21,280 nt of DNA from Desulfobulbaceae bacterium UBA5628 (lineage in GTDB: Bacteria; Desulfobacterota; Desulfobulbia; Desulfobulbales; Desulfurivibrionaceae). Location: the NCBI GenBank assembly GCA_002421565.1, contig DIKC01000098.1:1-21280 (forward strand), given 5' to 3'. Made by a program: the position numbers and the translations under genes. Position 1 is the stretch's first letter; the number at the start of each line of letters is the position of its first letter. Of the stretch, positions 7,267 through 14,579 are shown piece after piece. The notes beneath the pieces were generated by a model. The model ran no database searches, was not told the DNA's origin, and was given only the letters and a program-made list of their open reading frames with translations.

Positions 7267-8712
7267 ATGAACCGCGATGTTTACCGGGAGCCGCTGGTCA
7301 GCCGTTATACCAGCCCGGAAATGCAGGCCCTTTTTTCCGAACGGAACAAATTTGAAACCTGGCGGCGCTGCTGGATCGCCCTGGCCGAGGCCCAGCATGA
7401 ATTGGGGTTGGACGATTTGGTCACCCGCCCCATGCTTGACGAGTTGCGCGCCCATGCCACCGACATCGACTTTGAGACCGCGGCCCGCAAGGAAAAAGAG
7501 ATTCGCCACGATGTCATGGCCCATGTTTACGCCTACGGACGCCAGTGTCCCACTGCCGAGCCGATCATCCATCTTGGCGCCACTTCGCAGTTTGTCGGCT
7601 GCAACAGCGATTTGCTGATCCAGAAGCAGGCCCTGGTCCTGATTAAGAAGGCGCTGGTCAACGTGATTGCCAATCTGGCTCGTTTTTGCGCTAAAAACAA
7701 AGGGTTGGTGACTTTAGGTTACACCCATTATCAAGCGGCCCAGCCTACCACCGTGGGCAAGCGTCACACCCTCTATCTTCAGGATCTGCTTATGGACCTG
7801 GACGCCTTGGAGTGGCTGGAGGGCCAGGTCAAGGCCCGGGGCGCCAAGGGTACGGTCGGCACCCAGGCGACCTTTATCGAACTGTTCAAGGGTGATCATA
7901 AAAAGGTGCGGCAACTGGATGAATTGGTGGCGAAAAAGCTTGGCTTTGACCAGCTCTTCGCGGTCACCGGCCAGACCTATACCCGCAAGCTGGACAGCAA
8001 GACCGCCGAGACCCTGGCCGGAATCGGGGCCTCGGCCCACAAGTTCGCGGTGGATCTGCGCTTGCTCTCCAACCTCAAGGTGCAAGAGGAACCCTTTGAA
8101 AAGAATCAAGTCGGCAGCTCGGCCATGGCTTATAAGCGCAACCCCATGCGTTCCGAGCGAATGACCGGCCTGGCCCGCAAGCTGATGGGGCTGGTGCCGG
8201 ACTTCCAGGCCACCTTTGCCAACCAGTGGTTCGAGCGCACCCTGGACGACTCGGCGATCCGCCGGATGGATATTCCCCAGGCCTTCCTCCTGACCGACGC
8301 CATCTTGAAGCTTTATCTCAATATAACTTCTGATATGGTTGTTTATCCGAAACAAATATCAAGACTGCTGCGCCAGGAGCTTCCTTTTATGGCCACCGAG
8401 AAATTTCTCATGGCCGCAGTCCGTAAGGGCGCCAGCCGCCAGGAAATGCATGAAATTATCAAACAACATTCGGTGGCGGCCGGCAAGCAGGTCAAGGAGG
8501 AAGGGGGCGACAACGACCTTTTGCGGCGTCTGGCCGACGATCCCCAATTCCCCTTCTCCCTGGCCGAACTGGAGGCCTTGATGGCCAATCCGGCGGAATT
8601 TGCCGGCCGGGCCGAGGCCCAAACCGAGGAATTCCTGGCCGAGGTGGTTGAGCCGCGCTTGGCCGCTTATCGGGAACTGCTGGGCGGGGTCAACTCCGAA
8701 CTGGCGGTTTGA
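7267..8712 (+). CDS. purB: Adenylosuccinate lyase, long eukaryote-like type
   Basis: Fumarase/aspartase-superfamily enzyme of purine synthesis. It cleaves SAICAR to AICAR plus fumarate, and adenylosuccinate to AMP plus fumarate. 481 residues from ATG 7267, chosen over TTG 7264 because GGAGA is 7 bases upstream. The superfamily signature is GSSAMAYKRNPMRSE (from residue 283), and GATS and TVGKR motifs are present. From memory the sequence follows animal ADSL closely over its whole length (for example RHDVMAHV, EEPFEK, QWFERTLDDSA, RQELPFMATE, KQEGGDNDL-like), unlike the ~430-residue B. subtilis type or the E. coli type. It heads a purB, DUF4911, miaB, PHP gene run. Confidence 0.96.
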   Translation: MNRDVYREPLVSRYTSPEMQALFSERNKFETWRRCWIALAEAQHELGLDDLVTRPMLDELRAHATDIDFETAARKEKEIRHDVMAHVYAYGRQCPTAEPIIHLGATSQFVGCNSDLLIQKQALVLIKKALVNVIANLARFCAKNKGLVTLGYTHYQAAQPTTVGKRHTLYLQDLLMDLDALEWLEGQVKARGAKGTVGTQATFIELFKGDHKKVRQLDELVAKKLGFDQLFAVTGQTYTRKLDSKTAETLAGIGASAHKFAVDLRLLSNLKVQEEPFEKNQVGSSAMAYKRNPMRSERMTGLARKLMGLVPDFQATFANQWFERTLDDSAIRRMDIPQAFLLTDAILKLYLNITSDMVVYPKQISRLLRQELPFMATEKFLMAAVRKGASRQEMHEIIKQHSVAAGKQVKEEGGDNDLLRRLADDPQFPFSLAELEALMANPAEFAGRAEAQTEEFLAEVVEPRLAAYRELLGGVNSELAV

Positions 8713-8728
8713 AGCGGTTGCAAAGGCA

Positions 8729-8971
8729 ATGAGCATCAACAACACGCATCTTGCGGCCCACGAATTGTCCATCGATCCGGCCAGGATCGCCTTTCTCCGT
8801 TTCGTCCTGGAAGGTTATGACGGCTTGGCCATGCTTTCCACCTTGGATGAAAAAAGCGGCCGGGTTGTCCTCCGTTATTGCCCGGACGTGGCCGATGAGG
8901 TAACGGCCCTACTGACCGACCTGCGTCCCCTTCTTGGTTCCCCAATTTTGGTCGAGCAACAACAAGCATGA
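8729..8971 (+). CDS. Small DUF4911-type protein upstream of miaB
   Basis: 80 residues, beginning at ATG 8729, 16 bases after purB; its TGA overlaps the miaB start (ATGA). The pattern RIAFLRFVLEGYDGLAMLSTLDEKSGRVVLRY resembles the DUF4911 family, which I recall as short deltaproteobacterial proteins often placed next to miaB. No signal peptide, membrane segment or cysteine cluster is seen (a single Cys, in RYCPD). The fold looks like alternating helix and strand, perhaps an ACT-like or RNA-binding module. No function is known to me. The tight coupling suggests co-production with MiaB. Confidence 0.7.
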   Translation: MSINNTHLAAHELSIDPARIAFLRFVLEGYDGLAMLSTLDEKSGRVVLRYCPDVADEVTALLTDLRPLLGSPILVEQQQA

Positions 8972-10296
8972 AAGAAACCCGGCATATCTATATTGAAACA
9001 TTCGGTTGCCAGATGAACGAGCGCGACTCGGAAATCATGGCCCAATTGATGGCCGAGGCGTCCTACCTGGAGACCCCGGATCCGGCCACGGCCGACTGCA
9101 TCGTGGTCAACACCTGCAGTGTCCGGGGTAAGGCGGCCCAGAAAGCCTACAGCCTCCTGGGAGGCTTTCGGCGGCTCAAGCGAGAAAACCCCGGCCTGGT
9201 GATCGCGGTTACCGGCTGCGTGGCCCAGCAGGACGGCGAGGCGCTACTTGCCCGGATGCCCCACCTGGACCTGGTGGTCGGGCCGCAGCAGATTTATCAA
9301 CTGCCCCAACTGGTGGCGGAGGCCCGGAGCCTGGACGCCCGGCGTAGCGCCACCCTGCTCTCCCCCACCTTCGCCATCCCCCCTTTTCTGCCCAGTTTCA
9401 AGAACAACGGCGTTTCCCACAAACGCTTTGTCACCATCATGCAGGGCTGCAATAATTTTTGCACCTACTGCGTGGTGCCCCATACCCGGGGCCGGGAGAT
9501 CAGCCGCCAATCGGCCGACATCATCGCCGAGGTCAAGCACTTGGTGGCCCACGGGGTGCGGGAAGTCACCCTTTTGGGCCAGAACGTCAATTCCTATGGT
9601 CAAGGGATTCCCGGCATGGATTTTCCGCAATTGCTACGGGCCGTGGCCGAGGTGGACGGGCTGGCCCGGCTCCGTTTCACTACCTCCCACCCCAAGGATC
9701 TTTCCGAGGAATTGATGCGCTGTTTCAGCGAGATCGATATTCTCTGCCCTCATTTTCACCTCCCGGTCCAATCCGGCTCCGACCGGCTTCTGTCCCGGAT
9801 GAACCGCAAGTACAGCCGGGCCGATTACCTGGCCAAGGTGGAACAATTGCGTAGCCTGCGGCCGGATATCGCCCTTACCACCGACCTGATCGTCGGTTTT
9901 CCCGGCGAGAGCGAGGAGGACTTTGAAAAGACCATGGAAATTCTTAACTTGGTTCGCTATGATTCCGCTTTCTCGTTTAAATATTCTGATCGCCCCTTTG
10001 CCGTGGCCGCCAATTTTCCTGATAAGGTGGAAGAGGCGGTCAAAAGTCGCCGCCTGGCCCGTTTGCAGGCCAGCCAAGACGAAATCAGCCGGGAAATCAA
10101 GGAGATGGAGATCGGCAAAGAGGTGGAAATCATGGTGGAGAGCCGCAGCAAGGCCGCCGGCGAGCAATGGAGCGGCCGCACCCCGGAAAACCGGATCGTC
10201 AATTTCAACTGCGACCAGGAACTGGCACCCGGCCAATTGCTCCGGGTCCGCCTGGAAGAAGCCTGCCGCAACAGTTTGCGCGGCCGGTTATGTTAG
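8968..10296 (+). CDS. miaB: tRNA-2-methylthio-N6-dimethylallyladenosine synthase MiaB
   Basis: Radical SAM methylthiotransferase that converts i6A37 to ms2i6A37 in tRNA. 442 residues, typical. The N-terminal UPF0004 domain holds the auxiliary cluster ligands C14 (FGCQMN), C50 (VNTCSVR) and C84 (TGCVAQ). The radical SAM cluster is C161-NNF-C165-TY-C168. The C-terminal ~65 residues form the TRAM RNA-binding domain (EVEIMVE ... GRTPENRIVNF). HTRGREISR and FGCQMNERDSE mark it as MiaB rather than RimO or MtaB. It overlaps the DUF4911 stop by 4 bases. Its substrate is made by MiaA, whose gene lies ~4.4 kb upstream. Confidence 0.97.
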   Translation: MKETRHIYIETFGCQMNERDSEIMAQLMAEASYLETPDPATADCIVVNTCSVRGKAAQKAYSLLGGFRRLKRENPGLVIAVTGCVAQQDGEALLARMPHLDLVVGPQQIYQLPQLVAEARSLDARRSATLLSPTFAIPPFLPSFKNNGVSHKRFVTIMQGCNNFCTYCVVPHTRGREISRQSADIIAEVKHLVAHGVREVTLLGQNVNSYGQGIPGMDFPQLLRAVAEVDGLARLRFTTSHPKDLSEELMRCFSEIDILCPHFHLPVQSGSDRLLSRMNRKYSRADYLAKVEQLRSLRPDIALTTDLIVGFPGESEEDFEKTMEILNLVRYDSAFSFKYSDRPFAVAANFPDKVEEAVKSRRLARLQASQDEISREIKEMEIGKEVEIMVESRSKAAGEQWSGRTPENRIVNFNCDQELAPGQLLRVRLEEACRNSLRGRLC

Positions 10297-10300
10297 CTAA

Positions 10301-10312
10301 CCCTTGCAAGGG
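10301..10312 (+). promoter_or_regulatory. Palindrome overlapping the ribosome binding site of the PHP gene
   Basis: The perfect 12-base palindrome CCCTTGCAAGGG lies between miaB and the PHP gene. Its right arm runs into the Shine-Dalgarno GGGAGG. It could be a protein operator or affect ribosome access; the sequence alone does not decide. Confidence 0.3.
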
Positions 10313-10323
10313 AGGAATGGCGG

Positions 10324-10977
10324 ATGATTGATCTGCATACCCATTGTCTGTTCAGCGACGGCGAATTGGTGCCGGCGGAGCATCTGCGGCGGGTGGAAGT
10401 GCTCGGCTACCTGGCGGTGGCGATCACCGACCATGCCGATGTTTCCAACCTGGATTTTATTGTTCCCCGGCTGGTCGAGGCGGCCCGGCGACTCAATCCC
10501 CATAGCGCCACCCGTCTTATTCCCGGCATTGAATTGACCCATGTGCCGCCGGCCCTGTTCGCGGAGCTTACCGCCCGGGCGCGGGAATTGGGGGCCCAGA
10601 TCGTGGTGGGTCACGGCGAAACCGTGGTCGAGCCGGTAATTCCCGGCAGCAACCGGGCGGCGATCGAGGCGGGGGTGGATATTCTCGCCCATCCCGGCCA
10701 GATCAGCCGGAAAGACGCCGAGTTGGCGGCGCAGAAAGGGGTTTTTCTCGAACTTTCCGGCCGTAAAGGCCATTCCCTGACCAACGGCCATGTCGCGGCT
10801 CTGGCCAGGATAGTGGGCACCCGTCTGGTGGTCAACGCCGACGCCCACGGCCCGGCTGATTTTTTGACTGGCGAGAGGGCCGAACAGGTAGGGCGCGGGG
10901 CCGGCCTGAGCGTCGAGGAATACGTTCAGGTGCGGAACAACATGGAGGAATTGATTCGCCGTTCGCCGGCCCTGTGA
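10324..10977 (+). CDS. PHP-domain phosphoesterase (histidinol-phosphatase-like)
   Basis: 217 residues, a single PHP domain. Metal-binding motifs are visible: HTH at 5-7 (MIDLHTHCLFSDGE), ITDHAD (~36-41), a Glu in PGIELTH, GHGE, LAHPGQ (~120-125) and NADAHGP (~175-181). This is the set expected for a multinuclear metal phosphoesterase of the HisK/YcdX type. Its place at the end of the purB-miaB run, away from other his genes, gives no support for a role in histidine synthesis, and the substrate is unknown. A strong GGAGG is 8 bases before ATG. It ends 3 bases from the convergent ComEA-like gene. Confidence 0.85.
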   Translation: MIDLHTHCLFSDGELVPAEHLRRVEVLGYLAVAITDHADVSNLDFIVPRLVEAARRLNPHSATRLIPGIELTHVPPALFAELTARARELGAQIVVGHGETVVEPVIPGSNRAAIEAGVDILAHPGQISRKDAELAAQKGVFLELSGRKGHSLTNGHVAALARIVGTRLVVNADAHGPADFLTGERAEQVGRGAGLSVEEYVQVRNNMEELIRRSPAL

Positions 10978-10980
10978 GTC

Positions 10981-11427
10981 CTACAGGCTGATTTGTTCTT
11001 TGATCCGGGCAAAGGTCTTGGGGCCGACGCCCCGCACCTTTTGCAGTTCGGCAAGCTCCCGGAAGGGGCCGTGTTGCTCCCGGTGCCGGACAATCCGTTC
11101 CGCCAGGGACGGGCCGATGCCAGGGAGAAAGGTCAGGGTGGCGGGATCGGCCCGGTTGATGGAAATAGGATCAAAAGAGAAAAGGGCGAGGCGGCCGGGA
11201 GCTTGCTCGTCGGGCAGCCAAGTCGCCACCCCCGTCTCCCCTGCCCTGTTCGGCAGGCGGTACAACCCGGCCACCGGCTGTTGTTGTTGCGCCGGTCCGG
11301 GATCGAGCCAGCGATAGTGGTAACTTAAAGGAGCAATAGGTGGCGGCGGCGCAGCCTGTTGCCAGAGACCGGCCAAACCCAGGCCAACCCCTAGAGCCAG
11401 CAGCAGCCGCAAACGCCAGCGGGCCAC
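10981..11427 (-). CDS. ComEA-like helix-hairpin-helix protein, membrane anchored
   Basis: The C-terminal ~60 residues (SINRADPATLTFLPGIGPSLAERIV ... VRGVGPKTFARI) are two helix-hairpin-helix motifs of the ComEA/PulK type, which bind double-stranded DNA at the cell surface during DNA uptake. A single hydrophobic segment (RLRLLLALGVGLGLAGLW) near the N-terminus serves as anchor or uncleaved signal, followed by a Pro/Gln-rich linker. Two starts are possible. GTG at 11427 (148 residues) lies 19 bases after the cimA stop with GGGAG in front. ATG at 11487 (168 residues) overlaps cimA by 41 bases and lacks a good ribosome site. I prefer the GTG. It is the last gene of the lysC-cimA operon. No other competence genes are in view. 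Confidence 0.8.
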   Translation of the reverse strand: MARWRLRLLLALGVGLGLAGLWQQAAPPPPIAPLSYHYRWLDPGPAQQQQPVAGLYRLPNRAGETGVATWLPDEQAPGRLALFSFDPISINRADPATLTFLPGIGPSLAERIVRHREQHGPFRELAELQKVRGVGPKTFARIKEQISL

Positions 11428-11446
11428 CGCTTCTCCCTGGCCGGGA

Positions 11447-13093
11447 TCAGCAGCCTTTGCCGCTTCCCCCGTCCCGCGCCCGTTCATCTTTCATCAACTT
11501 GTAGGTGATGCTGTCCACCAGGGCCTGCCAGCTTGCCTCGATAATGTCGTGGGAAACTCCCACCGTACCCCAGGCAGCTTCATGGTCGCCGGATTCGATC
11601 AACACCCGCACCCTGGCTCCGGTACCGTGTTCGCTGGCCAGTACCCGCACCTTGTAATCCTGCAACTCCACCTGGGCCAGCTGGGGATAAAAACCGGCCA
11701 GGGCCTTGCGCAGGGCGTTGTCCAGGGCATTGACCGGGCCGTTGCCGAGGGCGGCGGCATGCACCGTTTCCCCGCCCACTTCCAACCGGATGGTCGCCTC
11801 CTCCATGATCCCGCCCGCGATTTCGCCTTCACTGACCGCGCCGGCCGCCGGTTCCTTCTGACTGATCACCCGGAAACCCAGCAACCGGAAATACTCCTTG
11901 CGGGTGCCCAAGGCCCGTCGCATCAGCAGTTCAAAGGAGGCCTCGGCCCCTTCGTACTGAAAGCCCTGGGTTTCCAGCTCTTTGAGTTTTTTCAGGATCG
12001 AGCTGACCAGGGGATCCTTGCTGTCAAGATCGATCCCGTATTTTTTCGCCTTGTGGAGAATGTTGCTGCGGCCGGCCTGATCGGAAATCAGGATCCGGCG
12101 GATGTTGCCCACCTTTTCCGGCTCGATGTGCTCATAGGTCAGAGGATTGCGCTTGACCGCGCTGACGTGGATCCCGCCCTTGTGGGCAAAGGCCGCCTGG
12201 CCGACATAGGGCTGATACTTGTTGTGCGGCATATTGCCCAGTTCGGTGACAAACCTGGAGGTTTCGGTGAGCTTGCCCAAACGCGCCGCCGCTGCAAACG
12301 CATAGCCCATCTTGAGGGCCAGGGCCGGCATGATCGAAGTGAGGTTGGCGTTGCCGCAGCGCTCGCCGACCCCGTTGATGGTTCCCTGCACCTGCCGCGC
12401 CCCCAAGGAGATCGCCAGCAGGGAGTTGGCCACCGCGCTTTCCGAATCGTTGTGGGCGTGGATTCCCAGCTCAATCTTGCTGCCCGTCTGCTTCAAATGC
12501 TTCTTGACCGCGGTGATGATGGCGGCGATTTCCGTGGGCAGGGTGCCGCCGTTGGTGTCGCAGAGCACCAGGTATTCCGCTCCCCCGGCCACCGCCCGGT
12601 CGAGGGTGGCGAGGGCGTATTCGGGATTGGCCTTGAAGCCGTCGAAAAAATGCTCGGCATCGTAAAATAGATGCTTGACCCGGGGCCGGAGAAAGGCGAG
12701 AGAATCCTCGATGATCAAGAGGTTGTCGGCCAGTTCGATCCGCAGGGCGTCGCGAACGTGGACATCCCAGCTCTTGCCGAAGATGGTGATCGCCGGGGTG
12801 GCGGCCGCCACCAGGGCCTGGAGATTGGGGTCCTGATCGGCCGGATTGCTGAAATTGCGGGTGCTGCCAAAGGCGGCAACCTGGCTGTGGCTGAGACGAT
12901 AGTTCCTGATTTCCTCAAAGTAGCGGGTGGAGGCGGGATTGGCGCCGGGCCAGCCCCCTTCCACGAAATCGATCCCCAGCTCGTCGAGCTTGAGGGTGAT
13001 CCGCAGCTTGTCCTCCACCGAGAGGTTGAAATTCTCGGCCTGGGTGCCGTCCCGGAGGGTGGTGTCGTAGATCAGCAGGCGCTTGGATGCCAT
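11447..13093 (-). CDS. cimA: (R)-citramalate synthase
   Basis: Condenses pyruvate and acetyl-CoA to (R)-citramalate, opening the threonine-independent route to 2-oxobutyrate and isoleucine. 548 residues, typical of the long CimA type. The HMGL-like TIM barrel begins YDTTLRDGTQAENFNLS (9-25), with metal ligands in the first motif and in HAHNDSE, and GVGERCGNANL after it. The C-terminal third is a LeuA-type allosteric domain (the SYKL-like end reads DSITYKLMKD). Long CimA/LeuA-like sequences are often mis-annotated as 2-isopropylmalate synthase; the N-terminal EGGWPGANP and overall length favour CimA. It starts 11 bases after the lysC stop, so the operon links entry to the aspartate family and to isoleucine. 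Confidence 0.94.
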   Translation of the reverse strand: MASKRLLIYDTTLRDGTQAENFNLSVEDKLRITLKLDELGIDFVEGGWPGANPASTRYFEEIRNYRLSHSQVAAFGSTRNFSNPADQDPNLQALVAAATPAITIFGKSWDVHVRDALRIELADNLLIIEDSLAFLRPRVKHLFYDAEHFFDGFKANPEYALATLDRAVAGGAEYLVLCDTNGGTLPTEIAAIITAVKKHLKQTGSKIELGIHAHNDSESAVANSLLAISLGARQVQGTINGVGERCGNANLTSIMPALALKMGYAFAAAARLGKLTETSRFVTELGNMPHNKYQPYVGQAAFAHKGGIHVSAVKRNPLTYEHIEPEKVGNIRRILISDQAGRSNILHKAKKYGIDLDSKDPLVSSILKKLKELETQGFQYEGAEASFELLMRRALGTRKEYFRLLGFRVISQKEPAAGAVSEGEIAGGIMEEATIRLEVGGETVHAAALGNGPVNALDNALRKALAGFYPQLAQVELQDYKVRVLASEHGTGARVRVLIESGDHEAAWGTVGVSHDIIEASWQALVDSITYKLMKDERARDGGSGKGC

Positions 13094-13104
13094 GATATCC
13101 GCTT

Positions 13105-14337
13105 TTATCCTTCTGCCTGGGGAGCGCCGTCCAAGCCAAAGGCATGGTGGAGGGCGCGCACCGCCAGTTCCGTATATTTTTCCTCGATCACGCAGGAGAC
13201 CTTGATCTCCGAGGTGCTGATCATCAGGATGTTGATTCCTTCCCCGGCCAGCACCTTGAACATGGTGGTGGCGATTCCGGGATGGTTGCGCATCCCCACC
13301 CCGACAATGGAAACCTTGGTGATATTCTCAGAGCCGTTGACCCCCTCGGCCCCGATTTCGGCCGCTGTCTTTTCCAGGATGCTCATCGCCCGCTTGTAGT
13401 CGGCCCGGGGCACGGTGAAGGTCATGTCGGTAAGCTGTCCGTCCCTGGTATTCTGGATGATCATGTCCACCACGATCCCTTCTTTCGAGATCGGATCAAA
13501 AAAACGGGCGGCGGTGCCGGGAATGTCCGGCACCTTGCTCACCGTGATGCGCGCTTCGTTCTTGCTATAGGTAACCCCGGAAACCGGATTCGTTTCCATA
13601 TCCTTGTCCTCCTCGACAACCCATGTTCCTTCCGTATTGGTAAAGGTGGAGCGCACCTGCACCGGCACCTTGTAACGCTTGGCGATTCCCACCGAGCGGA
13701 TGTCCAGCACCTTGGCCCCCAGGCTCGCCAGTTCCAGCATCTCGTCGTAGGAGATGCGGTCGACCTTGCGGGCCGAGGCGCAGATATTGGGATCGGTGGT
13801 GTAAACCCCTTCCACGTCGGTAAAAATCTCGCAACTGTCGGCCTTGAGCGCCGCCGCCAGGGCCACGGCGGTAGTGTCCGAGCCGCCCCGGCCCAGGGTG
13901 GTGATGTCGCCCTGGTCGGTCACTCCCTGGAAACCGGCCACCACCACCACCCTGCCCTGGTCGAGATGCTGCTCGATCAAAGCGGTGTCGATGCCGGTGA
14001 TTCTGGCCCGGGTGTGGAGGGCGTCGGTGTGGATTTTCACCTGGTCGCCCAGCAGTGAGACTGAGTCAAAGCCCATTTCCTTGACCGCCATCGCAAAAAG
14101 GGCCACCGTTACCTGTTCGCCGGTGGCGAGCAGAACATCCATTTCTCGGGGATCGGGCAGCGCCTGCATCTCCTGAGCCAGGGCCACGAAACGGTTGGTC
14201 TCCCCGGCCATGGCCGAGAGCACCACCACCATCCGGTGTCCTTGTCGGCGGGAGGCCAGCACCCGCTCGGCCACTGCCTTGATTTTTTCCGGGTTGGCGA
14301 CCGAAGTGCCGCCGAATTTCTCAACAATCAGAGCCAT
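13105..14337 (-). CDS. lysC: Aspartate kinase (monofunctional, two ACT domains)
   Basis: Phosphorylates aspartate, the first step to lysine, threonine and methionine. 410 residues, the usual length of the class with two C-terminal ACT domains. The catalytic domain opens with VEKFGGTSV (KFGGTS at 7-12) and contains TTLGRGGSDTTAVALA and FTDVEGVYTTDP. Residues ~265-405 hold the paired ACT regulatory domains (for example SIVGVGMRNHPGIATTMFKVL and INILMISTSEIKVSCVI), the binding site for Lys/Thr feedback. It is followed by cimA and the ComEA-like gene. The upstream gap contains a candidate promoter and a GC-rich hairpin in the leader. Confidence 0.97.
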   Translation of the reverse strand: MALIVEKFGGTSVANPEKIKAVAERVLASRRQGHRMVVVLSAMAGETNRFVALAQEMQALPDPREMDVLLATGEQVTVALFAMAVKEMGFDSVSLLGDQVKIHTDALHTRARITGIDTALIEQHLDQGRVVVVAGFQGVTDQGDITTLGRGGSDTTAVALAAALKADSCEIFTDVEGVYTTDPNICASARKVDRISYDEMLELASLGAKVLDIRSVGIAKRYKVPVQVRSTFTNTEGTWVVEEDKDMETNPVSGVTYSKNEARITVSKVPDIPGTAARFFDPISKEGIVVDMIIQNTRDGQLTDMTFTVPRADYKRAMSILEKTAAEIGAEGVNGSENITKVSIVGVGMRNHPGIATTMFKVLAGEGINILMISTSEIKVSCVIEEKYTELAVRALHHAFGLDGAPQAEG

Positions 14338-14374
14338 GCCAGTATCCAGTTTCTTCTGTAACTCAAGCTGAAAA

Positions 14375-14401
14375 GGCGGCCATCCTTGGGATGCGGCCGC
14401 C
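14375..14401 (-). promoter_or_regulatory. GC-rich hairpin followed by TTTT in the lysC leader
   Basis: Arms GGCGGCC (14375-14381) and GGCCGCC (14395-14401), with ATCC/GGAT stacked inside and a two-base bulge. On the minus strand the hairpin is followed by TTTTC, then ~33 bases to the lysC ATG. It could be an attenuator or a 5' stabilising structure. Confidence 0.45.
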
Positions 14402-14414
14402 CGAATATTGGCGG

Positions 14415-14442
14415 ATCATACTATTTACCCAGAAAAAATCAA
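14415..14442 (-). promoter_or_regulatory. Candidate sigma-70 promoter of lysC operon
   Basis: On the minus strand, TTGATT (14437-14442) and TATGAT (14415-14420; 5 of 6) are 16 bases apart. Transcription would start about 14405, directly before the GC-rich leader hairpin. The -35 box overlaps the T tract of the hairpin at 14444-14461. Confidence 0.45.
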
Positions 14443-14443
14443 G

Positions 14444-14461
14444 CGGCAGCCTGAACTGCCG
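14444..14461 (-). terminator. Hairpin with T tract upstream of lysC
   Basis: CGGCAG (14444-14449) and CTGCCG (14456-14461) form a 6-base-pair stem with a 6-base loop. Read on the minus strand it is followed by CTTGA and six T (14433-14438), the form of an intrinsic terminator. There is no minus-strand gene directly upstream, so it may stop antisense transcription coming through the M23 gene, or belong to a longer lysC leader. Confidence 0.45.
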
Positions 14462-14494
14462 ATAAAAAAATAAGGCTGAACTTAAAAAAGATGC

Positions 14495-14523
14495 TTGAAA
14501 TAAGACGGCGGATTTGCTAGAAA
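14495..14523 (+). promoter_or_regulatory. Candidate sigma-70 promoter of the M23 peptidase operon
   Basis: TTGAAA (14495-14500; 5 of 6) and TAGAAA (14518-14523; 4 of 6) are 17 bases apart, ~57 bases before the ATG at 14580. A TTG at 14514 that would extend the frame falls inside this element and is unlikely to be a start. Confidence 0.45.
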
Positions 14524-14579
14524 AAAACAATTCGCTTGGCCGCAGGGCGCAAATAACAAGGGATCACGGATCACAGACC

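Noticed and set aside
10965..10996. CCTGT/ACAGG hairpin at the convergent ends of the PHP and ComEA-like genes as a terminator
   Set aside because: Only 5 base pairs, and no T tract directly after on either strand.
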